From positions 186,001-250,000 of the forward strand of contig NZ_VSFF01000017.1 in NCBI RefSeq assembly GCF_008085905.1: a stretch of 64,000 nucleotides of DNA, read 5' to 3'. Position 1 is the stretch's first letter. Each line of letters starts with the position of its first letter. The stretch comes from Actinomadura syzygii (lineage in GTDB: Bacteria > Actinomycetota > Actinomycetes > Streptosporangiales > Streptosporangiaceae). Position numbers and translations under genes: made by a program. The notes under the pieces were generated by a model that was not told the origin of the DNA, did not search any database, and saw only the letters and a program-made list of their open reading frames with translations. This document shows, piece by piece, positions 17,773-26,260 of this stretch.

Positions 17773-19401
17773 GTGAGTCCCCGCCACCGCCACCGCCCCT
17801 CCGGGGAACCGGGCCGGGACCGTCCCCCACCCCCCGACGAGGTCTCGGCGATATTCGACGGAATGCTGCTGCATGCCCGCGAACTGCTCGCCCTGCGCAG
17901 CCCCCTGGACGCCGAGCTCGTCATCAGCGAGATCCTCGGTTCCTGGTGGGGGCGACGCGTACCGGACGGCGACGTCGAAGAGGTCATCGGCGAACCCCTG
18001 GTCGACTACGCACGGACCGCGGGCACCCCCGCCGCGCTGGCACTGCTCATAGGGATGGCCTACATGGGCACCCCGCGGCAGGCCGCGAAGGCGGAGGGCG
18101 CGGCACTCGAACTGATGGAGAACGGCGTCGCCAGACCGGGATGGGCCGACCGCGTGGGAATGGTCGCCCCCGAGGAGTGCTACGTGTCCAGGGACGTCTA
18201 CGGCGACCAGGACTCCATCGTCTGCACCTACACCTATGGGGGCGCGGAAAGGCACGCCTTGGTCATCCTCGTCGACCGCAACAAGGGCGGGCCCATTCAG
18301 CCGGCGGGCTTTCCGTTCGTGCCCGCCGCGCGTCCCGGAAGGACGCCGTCGGTCGGGATGGTCAGGGACGCGTGGGTCTCGTCCAGGGTCGACACCCTTC
18401 TCGACCACTGCCGCCGCGAGGGACGCGAGAACCCGCTGATGCGGTTCGAGGAGTACGACCCGCGCGATGCGAAGGCGCTGTTGCAGAGCGCGCTGGACCT
18501 CACCGACGACACCGACGACCCGCCCGTGAACGAGAACTTCGGCTCGTACCACGCCTTCGTTCGCGCGCGCGTGGACATCCTGCCCCCGGGTGGACGTCTC
18601 CCCCAGGCACCGGTGCACGGGCGTGACAGGCGGGCCACGATCGCGGCCCGGTTCCTCGCCTCGGACGAGGCGGACGGCCTCTCCGACCTCTCGGCGGCCA
18701 GCCGGTGCGTCGACCGCATCATCGACTACGGCTGCGCGCACGATTTCGGAAGGCCGCTTCGGGTCAGTCCCATCAAGTGCGAGATGTTCCTGCTCGACTG
18801 GCTGCCGCGGAAGGTTCTGCTGTCCCCGTCCGAACAGGAGGCCGTGCCCCACGTCCTCGCCGCCTGGGTGAGGTGGGCGGGCAAGCGCACCGGATTGCCC
18901 GAGGAGGGGATCAGGGCGACCTTGGACGCCCTGTGGGACGCCACCGCGAAGTTCGCCGAGGCCTACCGCGACCCGGCCGCTTTCGGTCTCGACCGTGAGC
19001 TGGTCGACCGGCTGCTGCCGGACGGTGATCTGGAGGCGCTTCCGCGCAGGGCGTTCGCGCTGCCCTTCCTGTCCGGCACCCACAGGCGGTCGGGACGGCA
19101 CGGATTCATCAACCTGTCCACCCTGGACCCGGCCGACCCCGATGACCGGCGCGCCATCCTGGAGTTCGAGCATCCGGGCGCGGACGAGGAGCACATCGTC
19201 GCGCACGAACGCCTGACCGAGCGGCTCTGGGACGGCGAGCCCCCGCAGCTATGGGAGACCGCCCGCTCACTCCTCGACGTCGGCTACGAACGACACGAGA
19301 TCCTGCACAAACTCATCGATGTGCTCGACCGTAACGGGGACGAGCCGGAGGCCCTCAGACAGGCGCTGCGTGTGCTTCGTCACGAACCCCCGCCGGAGTG
19401 A
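17773..19401 (+). CDS. Uncharacterised protein with DUF1841-like C terminus
   Basis: 542 residues from GTG 17773. No signal peptide or membrane segment. The first 30 residues are Arg/Pro-rich and probably disordered. The middle is mostly helical with no motif that I recognise. The last 65 residues (about 477-542) contain HERLTERLWDGEPPQLWETA and GYERHEILHKLIDVL, a pattern like the actinobacterial DUF1841 family, in which conserved His residues (HE..., RHEILH) could bind metal. It is the first of four co-oriented genes ending at 23262, with gaps of about 100 bp. Function unknown. Confidence 0.75.
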   Translation: MSPRHRHRPSGEPGRDRPPPPDEVSAIFDGMLLHARELLALRSPLDAELVISEILGSWWGRRVPDGDVEEVIGEPLVDYARTAGTPAALALLIGMAYMGTPRQAAKAEGAALELMENGVARPGWADRVGMVAPEECYVSRDVYGDQDSIVCTYTYGGAERHALVILVDRNKGGPIQPAGFPFVPAARPGRTPSVGMVRDAWVSSRVDTLLDHCRREGRENPLMRFEEYDPRDAKALLQSALDLTDDTDDPPVNENFGSYHAFVRARVDILPPGGRLPQAPVHGRDRRATIAARFLASDEADGLSDLSAASRCVDRIIDYGCAHDFGRPLRVSPIKCEMFLLDWLPRKVLLSPSEQEAVPHVLAAWVRWAGKRTGLPEEGIRATLDALWDATAKFAEAYRDPAAFGLDRELVDRLLPDGDLEALPRRAFALPFLSGTHRRSGRHGFINLSTLDPADPDDRRAILEFEHPGADEEHIVAHERLTERLWDGEPPQLWETARSLLDVGYERHEILHKLIDVLDRNGDEPEALRQALRVLRHEPPPE

Positions 19402-19501
19402 ACTCCCGGTTTGCGCGCGGCGTCCCCGGCGGTAATCATCGGGTCTCGGGCATGGTCTCGCGGGGCCCGGGGGCCCCGCCCCCTGGCCGTAGGGAGTGAT
19501 C

Positions 19502-21076
19502 TTGTTGGAGTGGTCCGAGTTCGCCTGGCGGCTGGGACGCGAGCTGGCGGGGCTCGAACGGGACACGATCCTCATCGTGCGGGAGCGCGACGAGAGCCGA
19601 CACTACGTGCAGGCCATGCGGGAACCGGACCGGCTCTACGCCGAGGCCGTCAGCAACAACTTCCTCGAAGGCCCGCTCCTGCTCACCCTCGCCGACGAGG
19701 AGGTCATGAGCGAGGCGGGCTGGCGTCCGCCGTCCGACCCCACCCCGCGCAACTGGTGGACGGAGCTGCCCGATTTCGGCACGCCCGGCGGGATGCGGTC
19801 CGTGACCGAGGGCGACTTCTCGCGGCTGGCCGGCGTGATGGTCACCGCCCTGCGGGACGTCCAGGGCGTCCGGCGGCCGTCCGACCTCGTGTACGAGTCG
19901 TTCCACCGGCACGGCACGGGGCTCATCGAGCTGACCGATTTCGGTATCGACGTGGCCGACCCGTCGCGCGTGAACAAGCGCCGCGCGTCGTCGTCGGGCC
20001 CTCCGGCCGCGGCCGACGCACTCGCGGGACCGACTCCCCCACCCGTCGGCACGCCGCCCACAGGGACGTCCATGCCGCTTGAGGGCACCTCCCGTGTGAA
20101 CGCCGAATTGCTAGAGCCTCGTCTGGCCGAGGCCAAGGCGAACGGTGACAACACCACGTACTTCAGGTTGCTGGCCAACGCCGATCTGGTGCTCCCCGCA
20201 AGCGCGAGCGCGGTGGAAGACCCCGACCGTGCCGAGTTCCCCACCATCAGCATCGGCAGCAGTACCTACGTCACGGTGTTCACCTCACCTGGCGCCTTGG
20301 CGCGCACGGGCGAGCGGCGTCCCGGCCTCTACCGGCGGACGTCGTTCGCCCAACTCGCGTCCGGGTGGCCCGACCCCACCTGGCGGCTGGCCATCAACTG
20401 GGGGCTGCCCAGCGAGGTCCTTCTGGACTCGTCCGTCATCGACCGGTTGCACGGAGAACTGCACGGAGACCCGCGTGCGACGCCTCCGCCTGTGCAAGGC
20501 GGCGCGAATCCGTACGGGACGGTCGATCCGACCGCGCTCGCCGGGCCGAACCCCGTCGCCGGTGAGCCCAAGCGTCCCAGCAGCGCCCTGAACGGTTCCG
20601 CGGCGAGTCACGCTGGACACGGTCCTGAGACGCACGACGATTCCCATACGGCGATCGATCCGTACTCTGCGGCCGACCTACACGCCGCGCTGGATTCCGG
20701 GACGTCGGAGCCGGATGCGTCTGGCCCTGGCACGTCGGGTGGGTCTGGCGCATCGGGTGGGTCTGGCGCGTCCGTGCCGAATGTGCCTGCCATGCCTTCG
20801 ATACCTGAGACCCGGCCCGTTGAGCGCGTGGCGCCCGAGCCCGTACCCGTAGAGCAGGTGTCCTCCGAACCGGAGCCCGCTCCTCTGGGTGCGCCCACGA
20901 ACAGGCCGAGGGTCGCCCAGGAGCCGACCGGTGTTCCACTGCGGCCGCCGCATGGCACGCGCCTCTGGCACTCGGCCGGTGAGGGCGACGAGACCCCGCT
21001 GGCGGTGTACGACGCCATCGGTGGCGCGTGGACTCCGGTGAGGGCCGACGCGGTTCCCGCTCCGCGATCCGAGTGA
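19502..21076 (+). CDS. TY-Chap / SseB-domain protein, paralogue 1
   Basis: About 524 residues. Residues 1-150 (LEWSEFAWRLGRELAGLERD ... YVQAMREP ... AEAVSNNFLE ... GWRPPSDPTPRNWW) match the YbjN/CesT-like TY-Chap peptide-binding chaperone fold. Residues about 203-320 (LEPRLAEAKANGDNTTYFRL then TVFTSPGAL and WRLAINWGLPSEVLLDSS) match the SseB N-terminal domain. The remaining 200 residues are disordered, with Gly/Ser/Ala repeats (TSGGSGASGGSGAS) and Pro/Glu. TTG 19502 is chosen because AGGGAG lies 5 nt upstream; TTG 19505 and GTG 19496 are alternatives. Tandem paralogue of the next gene. Confidence 0.78.
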   Translation: MLEWSEFAWRLGRELAGLERDTILIVRERDESRHYVQAMREPDRLYAEAVSNNFLEGPLLLTLADEEVMSEAGWRPPSDPTPRNWWTELPDFGTPGGMRSVTEGDFSRLAGVMVTALRDVQGVRRPSDLVYESFHRHGTGLIELTDFGIDVADPSRVNKRRASSSGPPAAADALAGPTPPPVGTPPTGTSMPLEGTSRVNAELLEPRLAEAKANGDNTTYFRLLANADLVLPASASAVEDPDRAEFPTISIGSSTYVTVFTSPGALARTGERRPGLYRRTSFAQLASGWPDPTWRLAINWGLPSEVLLDSSVIDRLHGELHGDPRATPPPVQGGANPYGTVDPTALAGPNPVAGEPKRPSSALNGSAASHAGHGPETHDDSHTAIDPYSAADLHAALDSGTSEPDASGPGTSGGSGASGGSGASVPNVPAMPSIPETRPVERVAPEPVPVEQVSSEPEPAPLGAPTNRPRVAQEPTGVPLRPPHGTRLWHSAGEGDETPLAVYDAIGGAWTPVRADAVPAPRSE

Positions 21077-21154
21077 GGCGCCGCTCGCGCGTCGCCGATT
21101 GGGCTACCGTCGAGTAAGGCATTCCCGCCCCCACATACGTGAGAGTGGATCCGA

Positions 21155-22897
21155 GTGGACTGGAACGACTTCGCCCAGCGGCTGACATTGGAGCTCTCAC
21201 GCCTGCCGGTCACTTCGTTCGTCATCGTCCAGGGGACGAGTGGGCTGCCGTACGTCCAGGCGATGCGGGCCGAGGGGTTGTTCGACGCGGAGGCCGTCAG
21301 CAGTGCTTTCCTGCCCAGGCCGCTGGCCCCGGGCCAGGAACGGCGGCTCAGGGCGCTCGGCTGGGAACCCCCGGACGACGAGGAACGCAGGAACTGGTGG
21401 CGCCAGTTTCCCCTGCGCGAGCGCAGCGGCCGTGCCGCCGCCGAACATCTCGAGACGTGCGCGCTGCTCGCCGGGCAGATGGTGGGCGCGTTCCGCGACG
21501 CCTACGGGATCGAGTCGCCGCTCGGTCTCGTCTACCAGGCCAGCCGGTCGGGACCGGAAGGCGGCCCTCTGCCGCTCCCCGGGCTGGGGATCCGGCCCGC
21601 CGTTCCGGAGGGGGGCGGACGTCCCCCCGCACGGCCCGCGCGTCCGTCCGGGTCCGCGTTGGAGAGCGCGCTCACCGAGGCCCGGGAACGCGGTGACCAG
21701 AGCGGCTACCTCGAACTGCTGGCGCGGGCCGTCCTGTACCTGCCCGCACCCGGCGACCCCGGCGCGGGCGGGCACCAGTTCGCCACGGCCCAGTTCGGCG
21801 ACGGGACGTTCGTGCTGGCGTTCACCTCACCCGAGGCGATGGACCGCTCCTTGCAGGGCCAGGCGGTGCACCACCGGGAGGCGTCGCTGTCGGAGCTGGC
21901 CCGGCGGTGGCCGCGCCCGGAGTGGCAGCTCGCGATCAACCCGGGCCTTCCCAGCGCGTCCTTCCTGGACGCCAAGGCGCTCTTCGAGCCCGAGGAGCCG
22001 CGCACGGCGGCCGCGCCGACGCCGCCCATCCCGACGGACGTCCATGTCGCGGGCGCATCGGTCCGGTCCCCTTCGCGCGGCCGAACCGGCGGCGCCGAGC
22101 CGGCCCGCGAGCGCCGCGCCGCCGCGCGGAAGGCCCCCAGTCAGCCGGAGAGCCCTGCTCCCGCGCGGGCCGAACCTCGCCCACCCTCCGCCGTCCCGGC
22201 CGCCTCACAGACGCCCACACGTCCGCCCGCCCCGCTGGTCCCGCCGCCCTCGCCGCGCGAGACGCCGAGCGACCCGCAGGGGTTGCCGGTGACCCCGACG
22301 CTTGAGCACGGGCCGAGTGTCACCGCTCACGACGTCGTCGCGGACAGGCCGGCCGGTCCGCAGCGGACACCGGTCGCACCCGCGCCTGGAGGGGGCCAGG
22401 AGAAAGCCTCTGTTACGAGACAGCAGACAGTCCCGTTCCCTAGGGAGCAAATGTCTGTGGAAGGCACGGCTCGGGTCGTGGTCATGCAGAAGGTGGTGCG
22501 ACCAGAGCATGTGCAGCACTACCTGGAGGGCGGCTACGACCTCGTCGCCGGTTATGTGCACCGGCTCCAGGACGTCGCTGAGATGACGACCCCGGCCTCG
22601 ATGATCCACGGCCTCGGACTGCTGTACGAGGGGTCGCCGTTCGCGCCCACGGACGAAGAGGTCTTCGCGATCCGCTGGCCCGCGGTGAAGCCGCCGTTGT
22701 TCCGGCGTCCGTCGGGTGAGTCGGAACGTGCGCCTGGGGACGGTCCCGCCATTCCCGAGTTCAGAATCGAGAGTCAGCGCCTGCCGCACGGGGCCGAGCT
22801 GTACCGGATCGTCGCGAACGGTCCCGAGGCCCTGGTGGCGTCCTACGACGCCGACTTCCGCCGGTGGCTCGTGCGGCTTCCCGGAGGACGGGGATGA
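21155..22897 (+). CDS. TY-Chap / SseB-domain protein, paralogue 2 with extra C-terminal domain
   Basis: 580 residues from GTG 21155. Residues 1-150 (MDWNDFAQRLTLELSRLPVT ... PYVQAMRAEGLFDAEAVSSA ... GWEPPDDEERRNWW) and about 170-275 (LESALTEARERGDQSGYLEL ... LAFTSPEAMDRS ... WQLAINPGLPSASFLD) repeat the TY-Chap and SseB layout of the preceding gene. A Pro/Ala/Arg-rich linker (about 280-430) leads to a compact C-terminal domain beginning RVVVMQKVVRPEHVQHYLEG, which the first paralogue lacks. Translation is coupled to the next gene by an ATGA overlap. Role inferred to be chaperone or adaptor-like. Confidence 0.78.
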   Translation: MDWNDFAQRLTLELSRLPVTSFVIVQGTSGLPYVQAMRAEGLFDAEAVSSAFLPRPLAPGQERRLRALGWEPPDDEERRNWWRQFPLRERSGRAAAEHLETCALLAGQMVGAFRDAYGIESPLGLVYQASRSGPEGGPLPLPGLGIRPAVPEGGGRPPARPARPSGSALESALTEARERGDQSGYLELLARAVLYLPAPGDPGAGGHQFATAQFGDGTFVLAFTSPEAMDRSLQGQAVHHREASLSELARRWPRPEWQLAINPGLPSASFLDAKALFEPEEPRTAAAPTPPIPTDVHVAGASVRSPSRGRTGGAEPARERRAAARKAPSQPESPAPARAEPRPPSAVPAASQTPTRPPAPLVPPPSPRETPSDPQGLPVTPTLEHGPSVTAHDVVADRPAGPQRTPVAPAPGGGQEKASVTRQQTVPFPREQMSVEGTARVVVMQKVVRPEHVQHYLEGGYDLVAGYVHRLQDVAEMTTPASMIHGLGLLYEGSPFAPTDEEVFAIRWPAVKPPLFRRPSGESERAPGDGPAIPEFRIESQRLPHGAELYRIVANGPEALVASYDADFRRWLVRLPGGRG

Positions 22898-23262
22898 GCG
22901 TCCGGCACGGTTTCTACGCGGCCTGGCACGGAGCCGAGTACGAAGCCAGCCCGGACGGCGACTGCGTGCGGCTCTACACCTCCCAGCCGGTCGACGGCTT
23001 CCGTCAGGCAGCGCCGGACAGGTGGGTCCAGGTGGTGCCGCGGTCGGAGGTGGGGCACTTCCGGTACGTCCTGACGCACTGCACCTGGCGGGGCGAGCCG
23101 TTCGTGGTGCTCGGCGAACACGAGGGCTGGTTGCGCGTGGAGTACAGCGGCGGCGAGGCGCCGGTGGCCGAGGGGCTCGGCCTGGAACTGTTCGACCGGG
23201 GCGTGTACCAGGCGTGGGCGTCCAGGCACGAGGTCGAGGACGTGCGCGAGGAGTCCGTCTGA
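22894..23262 (+). CDS. Small hypothetical protein coupled to TY-Chap gene
   Basis: 122 residues. The ATG overlaps the previous stop (ATGA) with GGAGG just upstream, so it is certainly co-translated. It starts RHGFYAAWHGAEYEASPDGD and continues with beta-strand-like sequence (VRLYTSQPVDGF, YVLTHCTWRGEPFVVLGEHE, GWLRVEYSGG). No signal peptide or membrane segment. The fold looks all-beta, perhaps SH3-like, but I do not recognise a family with confidence. The tight coupling suggests that it binds the larger protein. Confidence 0.72.
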   Translation: MSVRHGFYAAWHGAEYEASPDGDCVRLYTSQPVDGFRQAAPDRWVQVVPRSEVGHFRYVLTHCTWRGEPFVVLGEHEGWLRVEYSGGEAPVAEGLGLELFDRGVYQAWASRHEVEDVREESV

Positions 23263-23291
23263 GTCCCGGGATTCGGTGGTAGGTCTTGGGC

Positions 23292-24044
23292 ATGGCGATC
23301 ATGGACATCAACGCCGACCTCGGTGAGGGGTTCGGCGTCTGGGAACTGGGCGACGACCTCGCGCTGCTCGACGTCGTCACGAGCGCGAACGTGGCGTGCG
23401 GGTTCCACGCGGGCGATCCGCTCATCATGCGGCGGGTGTGCGCGGCGTCCGTGGAACGCGGCGTGACGATCGGCGCCCAGGTGTCGTACCGGGATCTGGC
23501 GGGGTTCGGACGGCGGGAGATGGACGTCGCCCCAGCCGAGCTGACCGCCGAGATCCTGTACCAGATCGCCGCCCTGGACGGCATCGCCCGAACAGAGGGC
23601 GGACGGGTCGCCTACGTCAAGCCGCATGGGGCGCTCTACAACCGGGTGGTCCGTGACGCGGTGCAAGCCAAGGCGGTGGCAGACGCCGTGCGTGCGTACG
23701 ACCCCTCGCTGCCTCTGCTGACGCTTCCCGGCTCGGCGGTGCATGACGTGGTCGACGAGCTCACCGTGGTCGCCGAGTGTTTCGCCGACCGGGCTTACAC
23801 GCCGTCCGGTGCGCTGGTGTCCCGCCGTGAACCGGGAGCGGTCATCCACGACCCGGACGCCGTCGTCCAGCGTGCGGTCAGGATGGCCTTGGACGGAACG
23901 GTCGTCGCGGTAGACGGCGGTGAGGTCGCGCTGAAGGCGCGCTCCATGTGCGTGCACGGCGACACTCCAGGCGCGGTGGAGTTGGCGCGGTCGGTGCGGT
24001 CGGCCCTGTCCGGGGCGGGCGTCACGCTGGAGTCGTTCGCGTGA
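23292..24044 (+). CDS. pxpA: 5-oxoprolinase subunit A (LamB/YcsF family)
   Basis: 250 residues. MDINADLGEGFGVWELGDD is the signature N terminus; others are SANVACGFHAGDP, VSYRDLAGFGRREMD, YVKPHGALYN and MCVHGDTPGAVELA. PxpA acts with PxpB and PxpC in ATP-dependent opening of 5-oxoproline to glutamate (family knowledge). ATG 23292 is preferred (AGGT upstream); TTG 23286 and ATG 23301 are alternatives. First gene of an overlapping three-gene operon; the 4-nt GTGA overlap couples it to pxpB. Confidence 0.94.
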   Translation: MAIMDINADLGEGFGVWELGDDLALLDVVTSANVACGFHAGDPLIMRRVCAASVERGVTIGAQVSYRDLAGFGRREMDVAPAELTAEILYQIAALDGIARTEGGRVAYVKPHGALYNRVVRDAVQAKAVADAVRAYDPSLPLLTLPGSAVHDVVDELTVVAECFADRAYTPSGALVSRREPGAVIHDPDAVVQRAVRMALDGTVVAVDGGEVALKARSMCVHGDTPGAVELARSVRSALSGAGVTLESFA

Positions 24045-24655
24045 GAGTGCTCCGTGCCGGTGACGCGGCCCTGCTCGTGGAGACCGAGGACCTCGCTACC
24101 GCGCTCCGCCTCAACGCGGCCCTCCGCGACGAAGGTCTCCCTGGCGTGGTGGACGTCGTCCCCGGTGAGCGGACGGTCCTGGTCATGGCGGACACGTCCG
24201 CCGATCTGGACCGGCTCGCCGCGCGGCTTCCGCAACTGCGTTTGCCTGCGGACGCGGCGGACGACGCTGACCCGGTGGAGGTGCCGGTCGTCTACGACGG
24301 GGAGGACCTGGACGAGGTCGCCCGGCTGACCGGGTTGTCCAGCGACGAGGTCGTCCGGCGGCACTCCGCCGCCTTCTACACGGTGGCCTACCTGGGTTTC
24401 TCTCCCGGTTTCGCCTACCTGACCGGGCTCGACCCCGTGTTGCATGTGGCGCGGCGTGCGTCGCCGCGGACGTCGGTCCCGGTCGGCTCGGTGGCGATCG
24501 CCGGTCCGTACGCGGCCGTTTATCCGTCCCGGTCGCCGGGCGGCTGGAGGCTGCTCGGCCGGACGGGCCTGCGGCTGTGGGACGAGACGCGCGACCCGCC
24601 CTCGCTGCTGCGTCCAGGGACGCGCGTGCGGTTCGTTCCCGAGGAGCGCTCGTGA
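24041..24655 (+). CDS. pxpB: 5-oxoprolinase subunit B (KipI-like)
   Basis: 204 residues from GTG 24041, overlapping the pxpA stop. Family motifs are VVDVVPGERTVLV, FYTVAYLGFSPGFAYLTGLD (with the conserved GFxPGFAYL) and PRTSVPVGSVAIAGPYAAVY, then PGGWRLLGRT. KipI in B. subtilis was first described as a kinase inhibitor, but in this gene order the 5-oxoprolinase role applies. Its stop overlaps the pxpC start by 4 nt. Confidence 0.94.
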   Translation: MRVLRAGDAALLVETEDLATALRLNAALRDEGLPGVVDVVPGERTVLVMADTSADLDRLAARLPQLRLPADAADDADPVEVPVVYDGEDLDEVARLTGLSSDEVVRRHSAAFYTVAYLGFSPGFAYLTGLDPVLHVARRASPRTSVPVGSVAIAGPYAAVYPSRSPGGWRLLGRTGLRLWDETRDPPSLLRPGTRVRFVPEERS

Positions 24656-25500
24656 TCGAGGTCGTACGACCCGGGCCGCTGGCGACCGTCCAGGATCTGG
24701 GCAGGCCGGGGCACGCTCATCTCGGCGTCCCGCGCTCGGGGGCCGCGGACGAGCGCGGGCTCCGTTTGGCCAACCGGCTGGTCGGCAATCCCGAGGGCGC
24801 GGCAGGCGTGGAGTTCACTTTCGGTGGGGCCGCGTTGCGTTTCCACGAGCACGCTTGGATCGCGGTCACGGGCGCTCCTGTGCCACTGTGCGTCAACGGA
24901 CGGGAATGCGGGACGAACGCGCCCTGCCATGTTCCGGAGGGTGCACTGGTCGAGTTCGGTACGCCTTCGTCTGGGCTGCGCAGTTATCTCGCTGTGCGCG
25001 GTGGGGTCGAGGCAGAGCAGGTACTTGGGAGCCGTTCGACCGACCTGCTGTCCGGCCTTGGGCCCGCACCACTCTCCTCAGGCGACCGCCTCGCGCTGGG
25101 TTCTTCTGCTGGGCTCGTGGACATCGCCGTGGACTTCGCCCCCACACCGCCTCTGGCCGAGACACCGGTACTGCGCATCCTGCCCGGACCGCGCGACGAC
25201 TGGTTCACCGAGGACGCGATGGCCACGCTCACGTCCGCGTCATATGAGGTGTCGCCGGACAGCAACCGCGTAGGCGTCCGTTTGAACGGTCCAGCGCTCA
25301 CCCGTGCCCGTGACGGGGAACTCGGCAGCGAGGGCATGGTCACCGGGTCGCTCCAGGTGCCGCCCAACGGGCTGCCCATCATCTTCTTGGCCGACCATCC
25401 GACGACCGGTGGCTACCCCGTGGTGGCCGTACTGGAGTCGTCAGCCGTCAACGACGCCGCGCAGTTGCGTCCCGGCCAGCACCTCCGTTTCCGTACTTAG
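24652..25500 (+). CDS. pxpC: 5-oxoprolinase subunit C (KipA/biotin-dependent carboxylase-like)
   Basis: 282 residues. Starts IEVVRPGPLATVQDLGRPGH, followed by LGVPRSGAADERGLRLANRL and the C-terminal SEGMVTGSLQVPPNGLPIIF and DHPTTGGYPVVAVL motifs of the KipA/PxpC family. GTG 24652 is chosen because GAGGAGC precedes it and it overlaps the pxpB stop; the longer frame from 24577 lies inside pxpB. Its own stop overlaps the convergent phosphatase gene by 4 nt. Confidence 0.94.
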   Translation: MIEVVRPGPLATVQDLGRPGHAHLGVPRSGAADERGLRLANRLVGNPEGAAGVEFTFGGAALRFHEHAWIAVTGAPVPLCVNGRECGTNAPCHVPEGALVEFGTPSSGLRSYLAVRGGVEAEQVLGSRSTDLLSGLGPAPLSSGDRLALGSSAGLVDIAVDFAPTPPLAETPVLRILPGPRDDWFTEDAMATLTSASYEVSPDSNRVGVRLNGPALTRARDGELGSEGMVTGSLQVPPNGLPIIFLADHPTTGGYPVVAVLESSAVNDAAQLRPGQHLRFRT

Positions 25501-26201
25501 GTCAAGGGGGCCGGTGCGGACCTCTCCAGATGCGACACGTCGTTGAAGCCCCGAATCGATGACAGGCCACCGAGCCTCACCAGCCGCGAAACGGAACCGT
25601 TGTCGGGCGTCATGAAGGCGAACGGCCTCGCCCCGGTCGCGGACGCGAGCGCCTGCCCGATCACTCCGCCGTGGGTGAACACGGCAATGCGTCCACCCGC
25701 GTGAGCCTCTGCCAAGCGAGTGAGGGCTTCGTCTATCCGCGCGACGAACGCCTCGTTGGATTCGGCGCCGGGAATGACGTCCCAGCGCTCTTCGGCGAAC
25801 ATCCGCTGTGCCACCGGATCGTTCTCGGCGACCTTCTTGCGGAACAGGCCGCCCTCCCATTCCCCGAGATACACCTCGCGCAGCCCGCGTTCGACGCGCG
25901 GCTCCAACCCGAGTCGGCGTGCCAAGGGCGCGGCGGTCTGCGCGGTGCGGCGCAGGGGCGTCACGTAGACGGCGTCGAGGTGCTCCTCTGCCAGCCGGTC
26001 GCCGACACGTTCGGCCTGGTTACGTCCTTCCGGTGCAAGCGCGGGATCGCCCTGGCCGTCCACGAGCGGGAACGGGCGGTCCGGGCGGGCGGGCTCGGAC
26101 GCGCCATGCCGGACCAGCAGGATCTCGGCCGCGCCGTCCGGTGGCTTGTAGCGCTCCTGCCGGTACTCGACCGGATCATCCCGCGTCTCCCGCTCATCCA
26201 T
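25497..26201 (-). CDS. Histidine phosphatase superfamily protein
   Basis: 234 residues. The catalytic RHG motif is ILLVRHGASEPA near residue 30; YVTPLRRTAQTAAPLARRLG carries the second Arg, VYLGEWEG the conserved Glu region, and VFTHGGVIGQAL the second catalytic His. This is the phosphoglycerate-mutase-like phosphatase fold; the substrate is unknown. No signal peptide. It converges on pxpC with a 4-nt overlap of stop codons and is followed on the minus strand by no close gene. Confidence 0.9.
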   Translation of the reverse strand: MDERETRDDPVEYRQERYKPPDGAAEILLVRHGASEPARPDRPFPLVDGQGDPALAPEGRNQAERVGDRLAEEHLDAVYVTPLRRTAQTAAPLARRLGLEPRVERGLREVYLGEWEGGLFRKKVAENDPVAQRMFAEERWDVIPGAESNEAFVARIDEALTRLAEAHAGGRIAVFTHGGVIGQALASATGARPFAFMTPDNGSVSRLVRLGGLSSIRGFNDVSHLERSAPAPLT

Positions 26202-26260
26202 GGTCGGTCACGCTAGACGAGCGTTTTCGGTTCGCTTCGCGCGCCCTGGCGCGAACCCGA

